In this document: positions 53,726 through 64,000 of the stretch, piece after piece
Position numbering within the stretch: position 1 is the first letter of the stretch
Layout: every line of letters begins with the position of its first letter
Assembly (NCBI RefSeq): GCF_009363895.1
Contig: NZ_CP045434.1
Coordinates: 1,984,001 to 2,048,000 of the forward strand
Direction of reading: 5' to 3'
DNA length: 64,000 nt
Source: Sphingomonas ginsengisoli An et al. 2013
GTDB taxonomy: Bacteria; Pseudomonadota; Alphaproteobacteria; Sphingomonadales; Sphingomonadaceae
Notes under the pieces: generated by a model
The model's input: the letters and a program-made list of their open reading frames with translations, nothing else
Database searches by the model: none
Told to the model about the DNA's origin: nothing
Translations under genes and position numbers: made by a program

Positions 53726-54358
53726 ATGCACGCCACGTCCGCCCGAGCGCTCAAAGAGCAGCGCCGCCTTGCGCGCCGCCGGGGCCGTGCGACCAATCCG
53801 CGCCTGGCGTTCCTGCGCGGCTTCATGAAGCACCCGGTGATGGTCGGCTCGATCATCCCCTCCTCGACCAAGCTGATCAACAAGATGCTCGGCCCGGTCG
53901 ACTGGGCCAACACCAAGGTGTTCGTCGAATATGGTCCGGGGGTCGGCACCTTCACCCGTCCGATCCTCGAGCGGATGTGTCCCGACGCGACGCTGATCAC
54001 GATCGACACCAACGCCGAGTTCACCGACTATCTGCGCGAGGACATCGACGACGAGCGGCTGATCCCGGTCACCGGCTCGGCCGCCGACGTCGAGAAGATC
54101 CTTGCCGACCGCGGCTTCGCCCACGCCGACTATGTCCTCTCGGGGCTGCCCTTCTCGACCCTGCCGCCGGGCGTCGGCGACGCCATCGGCGCGGCCACCA
54201 GCCGGGTGATCCGCCCGGGCGGGGCGTTCCTAGTCTATCAGTTCAGCCCCAAGGTGCGCGACTTCATCGCCCCGGTGTTCGAGCGGATCGAGCGTGGGTT
54301 CGAATGGATCAACGTGCCGCCGGCGACGCTCTTCTGGGCCTATCGTGAACCCAAGTAA
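53726..54358 (+). CDS. SAM-dependent methyltransferase, phospholipid-N-methyltransferase-like
   Basis: A 210-residue class I methyltransferase. The glycine-rich SAM motif is VFVEYGPGVGTFTRPILERM (about 65-84), followed by the acidic ITIDTNAEF and a basic, amphipathic N-terminus (ALKEQRRLARRRGRATNPRL) that could attach to the inner face of the membrane. The layout matches the PmtA group that makes phosphatidylcholine from phosphatidylethanolamine, and also rRNA-methyltransferase-like proteins, so the assignment is tentative. A cardiolipin-synthase-like gene follows on the other strand. Confidence 0.8.
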   Translation: MHATSARALKEQRRLARRRGRATNPRLAFLRGFMKHPVMVGSIIPSSTKLINKMLGPVDWANTKVFVEYGPGVGTFTRPILERMCPDATLITIDTNAEFTDYLREDIDDERLIPVTGSAADVEKILADRGFAHADYVLSGLPFSTLPPGVGDAIGAATSRVIRPGGAFLVYQFSPKVRDFIAPVFERIERGFEWINVPPATLFWAYREPK

Positions 54359-54372
54359 GCGAGGAGCAGATT

Positions 54373-54452
54373 CGCTCGTCCTGAGCGGAGGTCCGCAGGA
54401 CCGCAGTCGAAGGGCGCCCTTCGACTTCGCTTTGCTCCGCTCAGCACGAGCG
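54373..54452. repeat. REP-like palindrome pair, family C (overlapping arms)
   Basis: Left arm CGCTCGTCCTGAGCGGAGGT through AGTCGAAGGGCG (54373-54416) and right arm 54415-54452, whose reverse complement reads CGCTCGTGCTGAGCGGAGCA then AAGCGAAGTCGAAGGGCG. Arms share two bases, giving one continuous hairpin of about 38 bp interrupted by a mini-hairpin, between two convergent genes. Confidence 0.8.
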
Positions 54453-54468
54453 GGAAATTAGCGAAGGC

Positions 54469-55626
54469 CTATTGCTCCGCCCGGAAGTTGAGCCGCCGGG
54501 TCACCGTGTAATCGACCGCGGTCACCAGCCAGTGGCTGATCGTCCACTTCAGCCGCCGCAGCCAGCCGGCGCGCGCGCGGTGGATGGCGGGGGTGATCTG
54601 CTGGCAGTCGACGAGTTCACGCTCGAAATAACCGCGCAGCTGCGCCGCAAAGCCCGCGTCGTCGATCCGCAGCATGATCTCGAGATTGAGGTAGAGGCTG
54701 CGGAAGTCGAGGTTCGATGACCCGAGGTGAACCACGTCGTCGCAGATGACGAGCTTGGTGTGCAGCTTGGCCGGCTGATATTCGTACATCCCCACCCGAT
54801 GCCGCAGCAGCCGGGCATAGGTGTGTCGCGCCGCCGCGATGGTGGCGTTGTTGTCGGACCTGGCGGCGGTGACGATTCGCACCTGCCCGCGCCGACCGAG
54901 CCGTCCGATCCGCCGCAACATCGCGAACGGCGGCGAGAAGTAAGCGCTGATGACGTCGAGCCGGGTGCCGGCGATGATCTCGCGGGCCAATTGCCCCGGC
55001 CACGGATTGTGCCGCGCGACCGGGCCCGACAGCTTCCATTGCAGCGCACCTTTGTGCTGGCTGTACCGCCGGACGATCCGCCGCAGGTCGCGCAGGCGGC
55101 TCCCTTCGTGGCTGCTCCAGCGATAAATCGCATCATAATAGCGCGCGAGGTGCTGCACGGCGGCCCCGTCGAGCCGCAGCCACAGGTCGCGCCAGCGCTG
55201 GAGGTCGTGATCGCTGAGATAATGGCGGTCGATGTTGGCCCCGCCGATCAGCGCCAGCCGCTCGTCGACCACCACAATTTTCTGATGATTGCGCAGCAGG
55301 TAGCGCCGGCTCAATTTCGGATGGAACAGGATGAACGCGCCGCCGGCCTCGACCAGCGGCTGGAGAAAGGCGGCGTTGACGTCGGAGCCGAAGCCGTCGA
55401 GCAGCACCCGCACCTCGACCCCGCGCCGCGCCGCCCGGACCAAAGCGTCGCGCACTGCCTCGCCCGCCGCGTCGGGGTTCATCATGTAGAAGAGGAAGCG
55501 CACGCTGGTCGCCGCGCCGTCGAGCAGGTCGAGCAGCACCTCCAGCCGCTCGGTCCCGCTCTCCAGCAGGAGAAGGTCGGTGCCGGCGATGTTCGCGCTT
55601 ATGGGTGCGGGCGTCGCCTCGGACAT
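54469..55626 (-). CDS. Phospholipase-D-family protein, cardiolipin-synthase-like
   Basis: A 385-residue protein with two HKD motifs: HQKIVVVDERLALIGGANID (about 120-139) and HTKLVICDDVVHLGSSNLDF (about 303-322). Two intact HxKxxxxD motifs make one active site; with no long N-terminal membrane helices it resembles ClsB/ClsC-type cardiolipin synthases or transphosphatidylases. ATG 55626 gives MSEATPAPISANIAG. The neighbouring methyltransferase-like gene suggests a shared place in phospholipid metabolism. Confidence 0.88.
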   Translation of the reverse strand: MSEATPAPISANIAGTDLLLLESGTERLEVLLDLLDGAATSVRFLFYMMNPDAAGEAVRDALVRAARRGVEVRVLLDGFGSDVNAAFLQPLVEAGGAFILFHPKLSRRYLLRNHQKIVVVDERLALIGGANIDRHYLSDHDLQRWRDLWLRLDGAAVQHLARYYDAIYRWSSHEGSRLRDLRRIVRRYSQHKGALQWKLSGPVARHNPWPGQLAREIIAGTRLDVISAYFSPPFAMLRRIGRLGRRGQVRIVTAARSDNNATIAAARHTYARLLRHRVGMYEYQPAKLHTKLVICDDVVHLGSSNLDFRSLYLNLEIMLRIDDAGFAAQLRGYFERELVDCQQITPAIHRARAGWLRRLKWTISHWLVTAVDYTVTRRLNFRAEQ

Positions 55627-55783
55627 GCGTCGTTGTTGGGGCGGCGGAGGGCGGGTGGCAAGCATCGTTGCGGTAACGAACCAGCGCGCCGCCGGAGCCG
55701 CTTTTCTTGACTTTGCGTGGTCGCCGCCCTAGCTCAGCCGCTCTCCCGTTCAACGGAAACTGTTCAAGAGGCTAGGCCCCGCC

Positions 55784-56125
55784 ATGGCGCGCGTCACCGT
55801 CGAAGATTGCGTCGACAAGATCCCCAACCGGTTCGACCTGGTCCTGCTCGCCGCTCAGCGCGCGCGGCAGATCTCGGGCGGCGCCGATCTCACCATTGAC
55901 CGCGACCGTGACAAGAATCCGGTCGTCGCCCTGCGCGAGATCGCCGAGGAGACCGTTCGCCCGCGTCACCTTGAGGAAGCGGTGGTGCAGAGCCTGCAGC
56001 GCGTCCAGATGGACGAAGAGGACGCCACCGATGAGCTGGCGAGCCTGAGCGAATCGGCCGAGGCGCTGCGCCTCACCGCCGCCGCCCCGCCGCGCCCGAC
56101 GCCGAGCGGCAACGACTACGAATAA
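55784..56125 (+). CDS. rpoZ: RNA polymerase omega subunit
   Basis: The omega subunit (113 residues) helps assemble RNA polymerase and contributes to a ppGpp-binding site in some bacteria. Seen are [40 protein letters not shown] and [16 protein letters not shown], the canonical omega sequence, then an acidic helix-rich tail. It normally sits directly before rsh; here an opposite-strand HxlR gene lies between them. Confidence 0.96.
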   Translation: MARVTVEDCVDKIPNRFDLVLLAAQRARQISGGADLTIDRDRDKNPVVALREIAEETVRPRHLEEAVVQSLQRVQMDEEDATDELASLSESAEALRLTAAAPPRPTPSGNDYE

Positions 56126-56140
56126 GCCGTTCGGCGCCGC

Positions 56141-56659
56141 TCAGGCGGCGTCGACCGCATCGCCCGGCGGGACGATCCGTTCGGGCAGGCGATAGCCTTT
56201 CCCCTCGGGATCGAGCCACATCAGCTCGTCGAGCGCGAGTTCGCGCCCGTCATGGGCGAGGATGGCGATCTTGCGGATCGGCTGGCCGTCACGGATGTCG
56301 GCCGCCACCCGGTCGTTCGAGCCATGGCCCCAGTCGAGGCCCCACTGGCGCAGCGCCAGCACCACCGGCAGCAGCGCCTCGCCCTTGCGGGTCAGCGAAT
56401 AGATGACCTTGCGGCGGTCGTCCGGATCGGCGGCGCGGCGCAGGATGCCCCCGGCAACCATCTTGGCGAGCCGGTCGGACAGGATGTTGCGGGCGATCCC
56501 GAGGCAGCCCTGGAATTCCTCGAAATGCTGGAGGCCGTTCAATGCCCCGCGCACGATCAGGAACGCCCAGCGTTCACCGACCAGGTCGATCGAGCTGGGC
56601 AACGGACACCGCAACGCCGCCGCCTTGAAGGCTTCGATCTGCTTGTGATCCCGAGCCAA
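56141..56659 (-). CDS. HxlR-type winged-helix regulator, between rpoZ and rsh
   Basis: A 172-residue HxlR protein with LRCPLPSSIDLVGERWAFLI in the N-terminal helix (the Cys before the helix as in thiol-sensing members), RNILSDRLAKMVAGGILRRA for the recognition helix, and a C-terminal extension RKIAILAHDGRELALDELMW of unknown role. It is transcribed toward rpoZ, opposite to rpoZ and rsh, and thereby splits the usual rpoZ-rsh pair. Its targets are unknown. Confidence 0.88.
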   Translation of the reverse strand: MARDHKQIEAFKAAALRCPLPSSIDLVGERWAFLIVRGALNGLQHFEEFQGCLGIARNILSDRLAKMVAGGILRRAADPDDRRKVIYSLTRKGEALLPVVLALRQWGLDWGHGSNDRVAADIRDGQPIRKIAILAHDGRELALDELMWLDPEGKGYRLPERIVPPGDAVDAA

Positions 56660-56784
56660 ACTTCACCCCTTTTCCATTCGGCCTGCAAAATGAAGCACAT
56701 ATCGCGGGGTCTGAACAGAGTGTAAGGCAAGCCGACAGGTCCGCGGCGGTCGCCGCAGACCATTTCGCACTTGCAACGCGAGCG

Positions 56785-58899
56785 ATGCTCGCCCCACATG
56801 GGGCGGTGCTTCGTCAATATGAGCTGGTCGAGCGGGTCCGCGCCTACGACCCCGATGCCGATGAGGGCCTGATCAACCGCGCCTACGTCTTCTCGATGAA
56901 GGCACACGGCAGCCAGACCCGCGCCTCGGGCGACCCTTATTTCAGCCATCCGATCGAAGTCGCCGGCATCCTCACCGACCTCAAGCTCGACGACGAGACG
57001 ATCGCCACCGGCATCCTCCACGACACGATCGAGGATACGGTCGCGACCCCCGAGGAGATCGAGCGGCTGTTCGGCGGCAACGTCGCGCGGCTGGTCGACG
57101 GGGTCACCAAGCTCTCCAAGATCGAGGCGCAGTCGGAAAATGAGCGCGCCGCCGAAAACCTCCGCAAGTTCCTGCTCGCATTGAGCGACGACATCCGCGT
57201 GCTGCTGGTCAAGCTCGCCGACCGACTTCACAACATGCGGACGCTCTATCACATCAAGGCCGAGGACAAGCGCCGCCGCATCGCCCGCGAGACCATGGAT
57301 ATCTATGCCCCGCTCGCCGAGCGGATCGGCATGTACGAGATCATGAACGAGATGCAGACGCTGGCCTTCCGCGAGCTGGAGCCCGACGCCTACGCCTCGA
57401 TCACCCGGCGTCTGGCGCAGCTCCACGCCGAGGGCGGCGACGTGATCGGCCGGATCGGCCTGGGGTTGCAGCTTCACCTCGCCGACAACGGCCTCACCGC
57501 CGAGGTGACCGGGCGCGAGAAGCATCCCTACAGCATCTGGAAGAAGATGGCCGAGCGGCACATCAGCTTCGAACAACTGTCCGACGTGATGGCCTTCCGG
57601 GTGATCGTCGACAGCGTCGAGGACTGCTACCGCGCGCTCGGCCTCATCCACCGCCGCTGGCCGATGGTCCCGGGCCGGTTCAAGGACTTCATCTCGACCC
57701 CCAAGCGCAACGGCTATCGGTCGCTGCACAGCTCGGTCATCCACGACAGCAAGATGCGGATCGAGGTGCAGATCCGCACCCGCGAGATGCACCTCCAGGC
57801 CGAAAAGGGCCTCGCCGCCCACTGGGCCTATAAGGAAGGCCGCCCGTCGGCCGACATTCGCGTGCCGTGGATCGATGATCTGGTCGAAATCCTCGACCAT
57901 GCCGACAGCCCCGAGGAGCTGCTCGAGCATACCCGGATGGCGATGTACCAGGACCGCATCTTCGCCTTCACCCCCAAGGGCGAACTGATCCAGCTCCCAA
58001 AGGGCGCGACCCCGGTCGACTTTGCCTATGCCGTCCACACCCGGCTCGGCGACCAGAATGTCGGCGCCAAGGTCAACGGCCGGGTCGTCCCGCTCCGCAC
58101 ATTGCTCGAGAATGGCGACCAGGTCGAAATCCTGACCAGCGACGCCCAGCATCCCCAGCCGAGCTGGCTGCGCTTCGTCGCCACCGGCAAGGCGCGTTCG
58201 GCGGTCCGTCGCTTCGTCCGCCACAAGGAGCGCGACGAGACGGTCGAATTGGGTCGCAAGATCTACGACGAGATCGTCGCCCGCCTGCCCGTCCCGCTGC
58301 CCAAGGAGGCGCTGCCGCGCGCCCTCAAGAAGCTGAAGCAGGAAAGCGAGGACGCGCTGATGATCGCGATCGCGCGCAAGCGGGTCACCGACGAGGCGCT
58401 GATGGAAGCGTTGATGCCGGGCTCGACCGGGGGCGATGTCGCCGCGCCGCGCCGCTCGGCCCAGCGCAAGGCGATCTCGGTCAAGGGGCTGACCCCTGGC
58501 GTCGCCTTCCACCTCGCGCCCTGCTGTCACCCGATCCCGGGCGACCGCATCGTCGGCCTGCGCCGCGAGGACGAGGGGATCGAGGTCCATGCGATCGGCT
58601 GCGACAGCCTCGCGACCGGGGTCGACGCGGACTGGCTCGACCTCGCCTGGGGCGACGGTTCGGACGGCGCGACCGCGCGGCTGCGGGTGATCCTGCGCGA
58701 CCAGGCCGGCGCGCTCGGCGCGATGGCGGGCATCCTCGGCGCCAAGGACGCCAACATCATCAACCTCCAGCAGGTCCACCGCGACGGCAGCTTCCACACC
58801 TTCGACCTCGACGTCGAAGTGCACGACCTCGCCCACCTCCACACCATCCTCGCCGCGCTGCGCGGAAGCGACGCGGTGTCGAGCGCCGAGCGGCTCTAA
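56785..58899 (+). CDS. Bifunctional (p)ppGpp synthetase/hydrolase (RelA/SpoT homologue)
   Basis: RSH makes and removes the alarmone (p)ppGpp. The 704-residue chain shows the HD hydrolase domain (HPIEVAGILTDLKLDDETIA; GILHDTIEDTVATPEEIERL, about 50-90), the synthetase domain (DFISTPKRNGYRSLHSSVI and EVQIRTREMHLQAEKGLAAH, about 315-345), a TGS domain (FAFTPKGELIQLPKGATPVD, about 393-412), an RIS/ZFD-type segment with LAPCCHPIPGDRIVGL (about 575) and a C-terminal ACT domain. Both active sites look intact. The ATG at 56785 or GTG at 56806 (MLRQYELVERVRAYDP) is the start; the latter is typical of the family. Confidence 0.95.
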   Translation: MLAPHGAVLRQYELVERVRAYDPDADEGLINRAYVFSMKAHGSQTRASGDPYFSHPIEVAGILTDLKLDDETIATGILHDTIEDTVATPEEIERLFGGNVARLVDGVTKLSKIEAQSENERAAENLRKFLLALSDDIRVLLVKLADRLHNMRTLYHIKAEDKRRRIARETMDIYAPLAERIGMYEIMNEMQTLAFRELEPDAYASITRRLAQLHAEGGDVIGRIGLGLQLHLADNGLTAEVTGREKHPYSIWKKMAERHISFEQLSDVMAFRVIVDSVEDCYRALGLIHRRWPMVPGRFKDFISTPKRNGYRSLHSSVIHDSKMRIEVQIRTREMHLQAEKGLAAHWAYKEGRPSADIRVPWIDDLVEILDHADSPEELLEHTRMAMYQDRIFAFTPKGELIQLPKGATPVDFAYAVHTRLGDQNVGAKVNGRVVPLRTLLENGDQVEILTSDAQHPQPSWLRFVATGKARSAVRRFVRHKERDETVELGRKIYDEIVARLPVPLPKEALPRALKKLKQESEDALMIAIARKRVTDEALMEALMPGSTGGDVAAPRRSAQRKAISVKGLTPGVAFHLAPCCHPIPGDRIVGLRREDEGIEVHAIGCDSLATGVDADWLDLAWGDGSDGATARLRVILRDQAGALGAMAGILGAKDANIINLQQVHRDGSFHTFDLDVEVHDLAHLHTILAALRGSDAVSSAERL

Positions 58900-58900
58900 A

Positions 58901-58930
58901 CGTCGTCCCGGCGAAGGCCGGGACCTCAGG
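58901..58930. repeat. REP-like palindrome, family A, left of the GIY-YIG gene
   Basis: CGTCGTCCCGGCGAAGGCCG followed by GGACCTCAGG; inverted against the copy at 59254-59284 with one difference in 30 bases. It starts two bases after the rsh stop. Confidence 0.85.
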
Positions 58931-58934
58931 TCGG

Positions 58935-59213
58935 CTAGGAACCGGAAAGATCAATCCACTCTGGATTGGCCTCGTGGATCAGGCGGAGCTTCCACAGCCG
59001 CGGCCATTCCTTGATCCGTTTTTCCCGCTGGATCGCGTCCTCGATTCGCTCATGCTCTTCGGCATAGACGAGGGTGTGGCATTGATACTTGTGCGCAAAG
59101 CGCGACCCGCGACCAGCACGGTGTTGGAAAACACGCTCAACAAGGTCAGCGGTCACGCCGGTATAAAGAACGCCATGAGGCTTGTTGGTGAGAATGTAGA
59201 CCCAGCCTGGCAT
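58935..59213 (-). CDS. Small GIY-YIG nuclease-domain protein
   Basis: A 92-residue protein that is one GIY-YIG domain of the URI/YhbQ-like type. The two strands are VYILTN (5-10) and LYTGVT (16-21); Arg27 (LVERV), His/Arg31-32 and the acidic residue Glu64 in IQREKRIKEW (61-70) fit the catalytic positions. It would cut DNA once dimerised or guided; no partner domain is attached. ATG 59213 (MPGWVYILTNKPHG) is the canonical start. The whole gene sits between inverted copies of palindrome family A, four bases from one and 41 from the other. Confidence 0.9.
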   Translation of the reverse strand: MPGWVYILTNKPHGVLYTGVTADLVERVFQHRAGRGSRFAHKYQCHTLVYAEEHERIEDAIQREKRIKEWPRLWKLRLIHEANPEWIDLSGS

Positions 59214-59253
59214 CGGACCAGCGTAGCGCAGCGCTGATGTTCTGCCAGCTTTC

Positions 59254-59283
59254 CCTGAGGTCCCGGCCTGCGCCGGGACGACG

Positions 59284-59284
<1 letters not shown>
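59254..59284. repeat. REP-like palindrome, family A, right of the GIY-YIG gene
   Basis: Reverse complement reads CGTCGTCCCGGCGCAGGCCG then GGACCTCAGG, matching 58901-58930 at 29 of 30 positions. It ends at the maeB stop codon. Confidence 0.85.
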
Positions 59285-61554
<2,270 letters not shown>

Positions 61555-61594
61555 GGGGTGGCGGTTACACCCCTGTCCCACTAACGTCACCCCC

Positions 61595-64000
61595 ATGGCC
61601 CGGGCCGACGACCCCACCCCCATGATGCAGCAATACCACCGCCTCAAGGCCGAGGCCGGTGACGCGCTCCTGTTCTACCGGATGGGCGACTTCTTCGAAC
61701 TGTTCTTCGACGACGCCAAGGCCGCCGCGGCGACGCTCGACATCGCGCTGACCAAGCGCGGCGCCGACGCGGGTGAGCCGATCCCGATGTGCGGCGTCCC
61801 CGTCCATTCGGCCGAGGGCTATCTCGCGCGGCTAATCAAGGCCGGCCACCGCGTCGCCATCGCCGAGCAGACCGAGAGCCCCGCCGAAGCCCGCAAAGCG
61901 CGCGGTTCCAAGGCGCTGGTCGACCGCGCGATCGTGCGGCTGGTCACCCCCGGCACGCTGACCGAGGAAACACTGCTCGACAGTGGCGCCGCAAACTGGC
62001 TCGCCGCCATCGGCCGCGCGGGCGAGGATTATGCGCTTGCCGCCGCCGACATCTCGACCGGGCGGTTCGAACTGATCGCCTGCGGGCCGGGCGACCTCCT
62101 GGCCGAGCTGGCGCGGCTGTCGCCCGCCGAGACCATCGCCGACGCCTCGGTCCCCGGCATCCGCACCACACCGGGCAAGGGCGGCTTCGACAGCGGCGGC
62201 GGCGAACGCGCGCTCAAGGCGCGGTTCGGGGTCGCCAGCCTCGACGGCTTCGGCGAGCTGTCGCGCGCCGAACTGGCGGCGGCGGGCGGCCTCCTCGCCT
62301 ACCTCGACGCAACCCAGAAGGGCGCCACTGCTTTCCTCGCCGCACCGCGCCGGATCGCGCGGCTGCAGCATATGGCGATCGACGCCGCGACCCGGACCAG
62401 CCTCGAAATCTGCCGCACCGCCGATGGGCAGGTCGCCGGCTCGCTACTCGCCGAGGTCGATCGCTGCGTCACCGCCGCCGGACGCCGCCTGCTCGGATCG
62501 GACCTTTCCGCGCCGTTGCTCGACCGAACCGCGATCGAGGCGCGGCTGACCCTCGTCGGCTGGCTGAACGAAGATGCGCTGCGCCGCGGCCGGGTGCGCG
62601 AAGCGTTGCGTGCGCTCCCCGATCTCGGCCGCGCGCTTGGGCGGCTGGTGGCGAGCCGCGGCTCTCCCCGCGACCTCGCCTCGGTGCGCGACGCCCTCGT
62701 CGCCGCGGCCGCCATGGGCCAGGCGCTCACCGCCGAACCCGATCTCCCGCCGCTCCTCGCCAGCCTACTGCCCCGCCTTGCCGGTCACGAGCGGCTTACG
62801 CAGCGTCTCGCCGCGGCGCTTGTCGATTCGCCCCCGCTCGACGCGGCCAAGGGCGGCTTCATCGCCTCCGGATTCGACCCCGAACTCGACGCCCTGCGCG
62901 ACGCGAGCAGCAACGGCCGCCAGGCCATCGCCGCCCTCGAAGCGCGCTATCGCGACTCGACCGGCGTCGCCGCGCTCAAGATCCGCCACAACGCCGTGCT
63001 CGGCTATCATGTCGAGGTCGCCGCGCGGCACGCCGATCGACTGCTCGCCCCCGACAGCGGCTTCACCCACCGCCAGACCCTCGCCGGCGTGGTCCGCTTC
63101 AACTCTCCCGACCTCCATGCCGAGGCTAGCAAGGTCGTCGAGGCCGGTGCCCACGCGCTCGCCGTCGAGCAGGCGCATCTCGCCGCGCTGACCGCGCTCG
63201 CGGTCGCCGACGCGGCGCGGATCGCCGACACCGCCGAGGCGATCGCCCGGATCGACGTCGCCGCCGGCCTCGCCGAACGCGCCGCCGAGGGCGGCTGGTG
63301 CCGTCCGGCGGTGGTCGAGCAGCCCTGCCTCGAGATCGACGGCGGCCGCCACCCGGTGGTCGAAAGCGCGCTCGCCCGCGCCGGCGACCGGTTCATCGCC
63401 AACGACGTCGCGCTCGGGCCGCACGACCGATTGTGGCTGATCACCGGCCCCAACATGGGCGGCAAATCGACCTTCCTCCGCCAGGTCGCCCTGATCGCAT
63501 TGCTCGCGCAGGCCGGCAGCTTCGTCCCCGCATCGCGCGCCAAGGTCGGGCTGGTCGACCGCCTGTTCAGCCGGGTTGGCGCGAGCGACAATCTCGCCCG
63601 CGGTCGTTCGACTTTCATGGTCGAGATGGTCGAGACCGCCGCCATCCTTGCCCAGGCGACGAAGAACAGCCTGGTCATCCTCGACGAGATCGGGCGCGGC
63701 ACGTCGACCTACGACGGGCTGGCGATCGCCTGGGCGGTGGTCGAGGCGATGCACGACACGGTCGTCGCGCGGACCCTGTTCGCGACCCATTATCACGAGC
63801 TGACGCGCCTCGCCGACCGCCTCGACGCGCTGTCGCTCCACCACGTCCGCGCGCGCGAATGGAAGGGCGACCTCGTCCTCCTCCACGAGGTCGCCGGCGG
63901 CCCCGCCGACCGCAGCTACGGGATCGCGGTTGCGCGGCTCGCCGGGCTGCCGCCAGACGTCGTCACCCGCGCCAAGGCGGTGCTGGCAAAGCTCGAAGCC
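61595..64000 (+). CDS. mutS: DNA mismatch repair protein MutS, 3' end cut by the window
   Basis: MutS recognises mismatches and recruits MutL. 802 codons are visible of an expected ~870. The mismatch-contact motif is [20 protein letters not shown] (Phe-x-Glu, about residues 28-47). The ATPase domain has Walker [21 protein letters not shown] (about 617-636), Walker [21 protein letters not shown] and [11 protein letters not shown]. Start ATG 61595 gives [20 protein letters not shown], as in other alphaproteobacteria. The stop lies beyond the window. Confidence 0.97.
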   Translation, partial: MARADDPTPMMQQYHRLKAEAGDALLFYRMGDFFELFFDDAKAAAATLDIALTKRGADAGEPIPMCGVPVHSAEGYLARLIKAGHRVAIAEQTESPAEARKARGSKALVDRAIVRLVTPGTLTEETLLDSGAANWLAAIGRAGEDYALAAADISTGRFELIACGPGDLLAELARLSPAETIADASVPGIRTTPGKGGFDSGGGERALKARFGVASLDGFGELSRAELAAAGGLLAYLDATQKGATAFLAAPRRIARLQHMAIDAATRTSLEICRTADGQVAGSLLAEVDRCVTAAGRRLLGSDLSAPLLDRTAIEARLTLVGWLNEDALRRGRVREALRALPDLGRALGRLVASRGSPRDLASVRDALVAAAAMGQALTAEPDLPPLLASLLPRLAGHERLTQRLAAALVDSPPLDAAKGGFIASGFDPELDALRDASSNGRQAIAALEARYRDSTGVAALKIRHNAVLGYHVEVAARHADRLLAPDSGFTHRQTLAGVVRFNSPDLHAEASKVVEAGAHALAVEQAHLAALTALAVADAARIADTAEAIARIDVAAGLAERAAEGGWCRPAVVEQPCLEIDGGRHPVVESALARAGDRFIANDVALGPHDRLWLITGPNMGGKSTFLRQVALIALLAQAGSFVPASRAKVGLVDRLFSRVGASDNLARGRSTFMVEMVETAAILAQATKNSLVILDEIGRGTSTYDGLAIAWAVVEAMHDTVVARTLFATHYHELTRLADRLDALSLHHVRAREWKGDLVLLHEVAGGPADRSYGIAVARLAGLPPDVVTRAKAVLAKLEA

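Noticed and set aside
56557..58842. A 761-codon open frame on the minus strand opposite rsh
   Set aside because: Antisense to a full bifunctional (p)ppGpp enzyme; the translation is His/Asp/Val-rich without domains.

Overview
The window is GC-rich chromosomal DNA from an alphaproteobacterium, most likely a member of the Sphingomonadales (Sphingomonas or a close relative). The evidence is the set of neighbourhoods (rpmB / phytase-like / cobT / cobS / J-domain / bolA; rpoZ next to rsh; a bacterial CDC48-type ATPase), the CarD, DUF1489, UvsE and HppA proteins, and three families of short palindromic intergenic repeats common in this group. I see no prophage, insertion sequence, CRISPR array or rRNA operon. 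Both ends cut genes: xseA on the left (3' end missing) and mutS on the right (3' end missing).

Layout. 0-7 kb: divergent xseA/purD, a three-gene string of small membrane-tethered proteins behind purD, a CNNM/CBS transporter-like protein, tadA, rpmB and a phytase-like lipase/esterase-family protein. 7-18.5 kb: cobaltochelatase subunits cobT and cobS, then an HxlR regulator divergent from an eight-gene, mostly overlapping operon (DoxX, three VOC-type proteins, two GSTs, DUF1428, DHFR-like), then J-domain protein, BolA, pirin and another GST. The HxlR/VOC/GST block sits inside a neighbourhood that is usually continuous in alphaproteobacteria and looks like an inserted detoxification cassette. 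18.5-22.7 kb: a trimeric autotransporter adhesin, a Crp/Fnr-type regulator and a DUF4349 lipoprotein. 22.7-30 kb: epoxide-hydrolase-like enzyme, nusB, thiL, proton-pumping pyrophosphatase hppA, an S9 peptidase and an Ala-rich lipoprotein. 30-32.3 kb: infA-maf-RNase E/G-like-yacG followed by tRNA-Phe. 32.4-41.9 kb: beta-propeller proteins, an outer-membrane channel-like protein, UV damage endonuclease, OsmC, nhaA, acetylpolyamine deacetylase-like protein, etfBA, an NTF2-like protein. 41.9-48.5 kb: sucC, dinB, carD, two GIN-domain proteins, DUF1489 and mgtE. 48.5-55.7 kb: cyclophilin, SDR, CDC48-type AAA ATPase, MFS transporter, phospholipid-methyltransferase-like protein and a cardiolipin-synthase-like PLD protein. 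55.7-64 kb: rpoZ, an inverted HxlR gene, the bifunctional (p)ppGpp enzyme, a tiny GIY-YIG nuclease bracketed by inverted palindromes, malic enzyme and mutS.

Most of the window is housekeeping: purine and thiamine cofactor synthesis, translation, repair (XseA, UvsE, DinB, MutS), stringent response, redox metabolism and ion transport. The parts least explained by known biology are the HxlR-controlled VOC/GST cassette with its candidate operator, the GIY-YIG gene flanked by near-identical 30-bp inverted palindromes, the small-protein string behind purD, the structured region in front of carD, and the adhesin/regulator pair.
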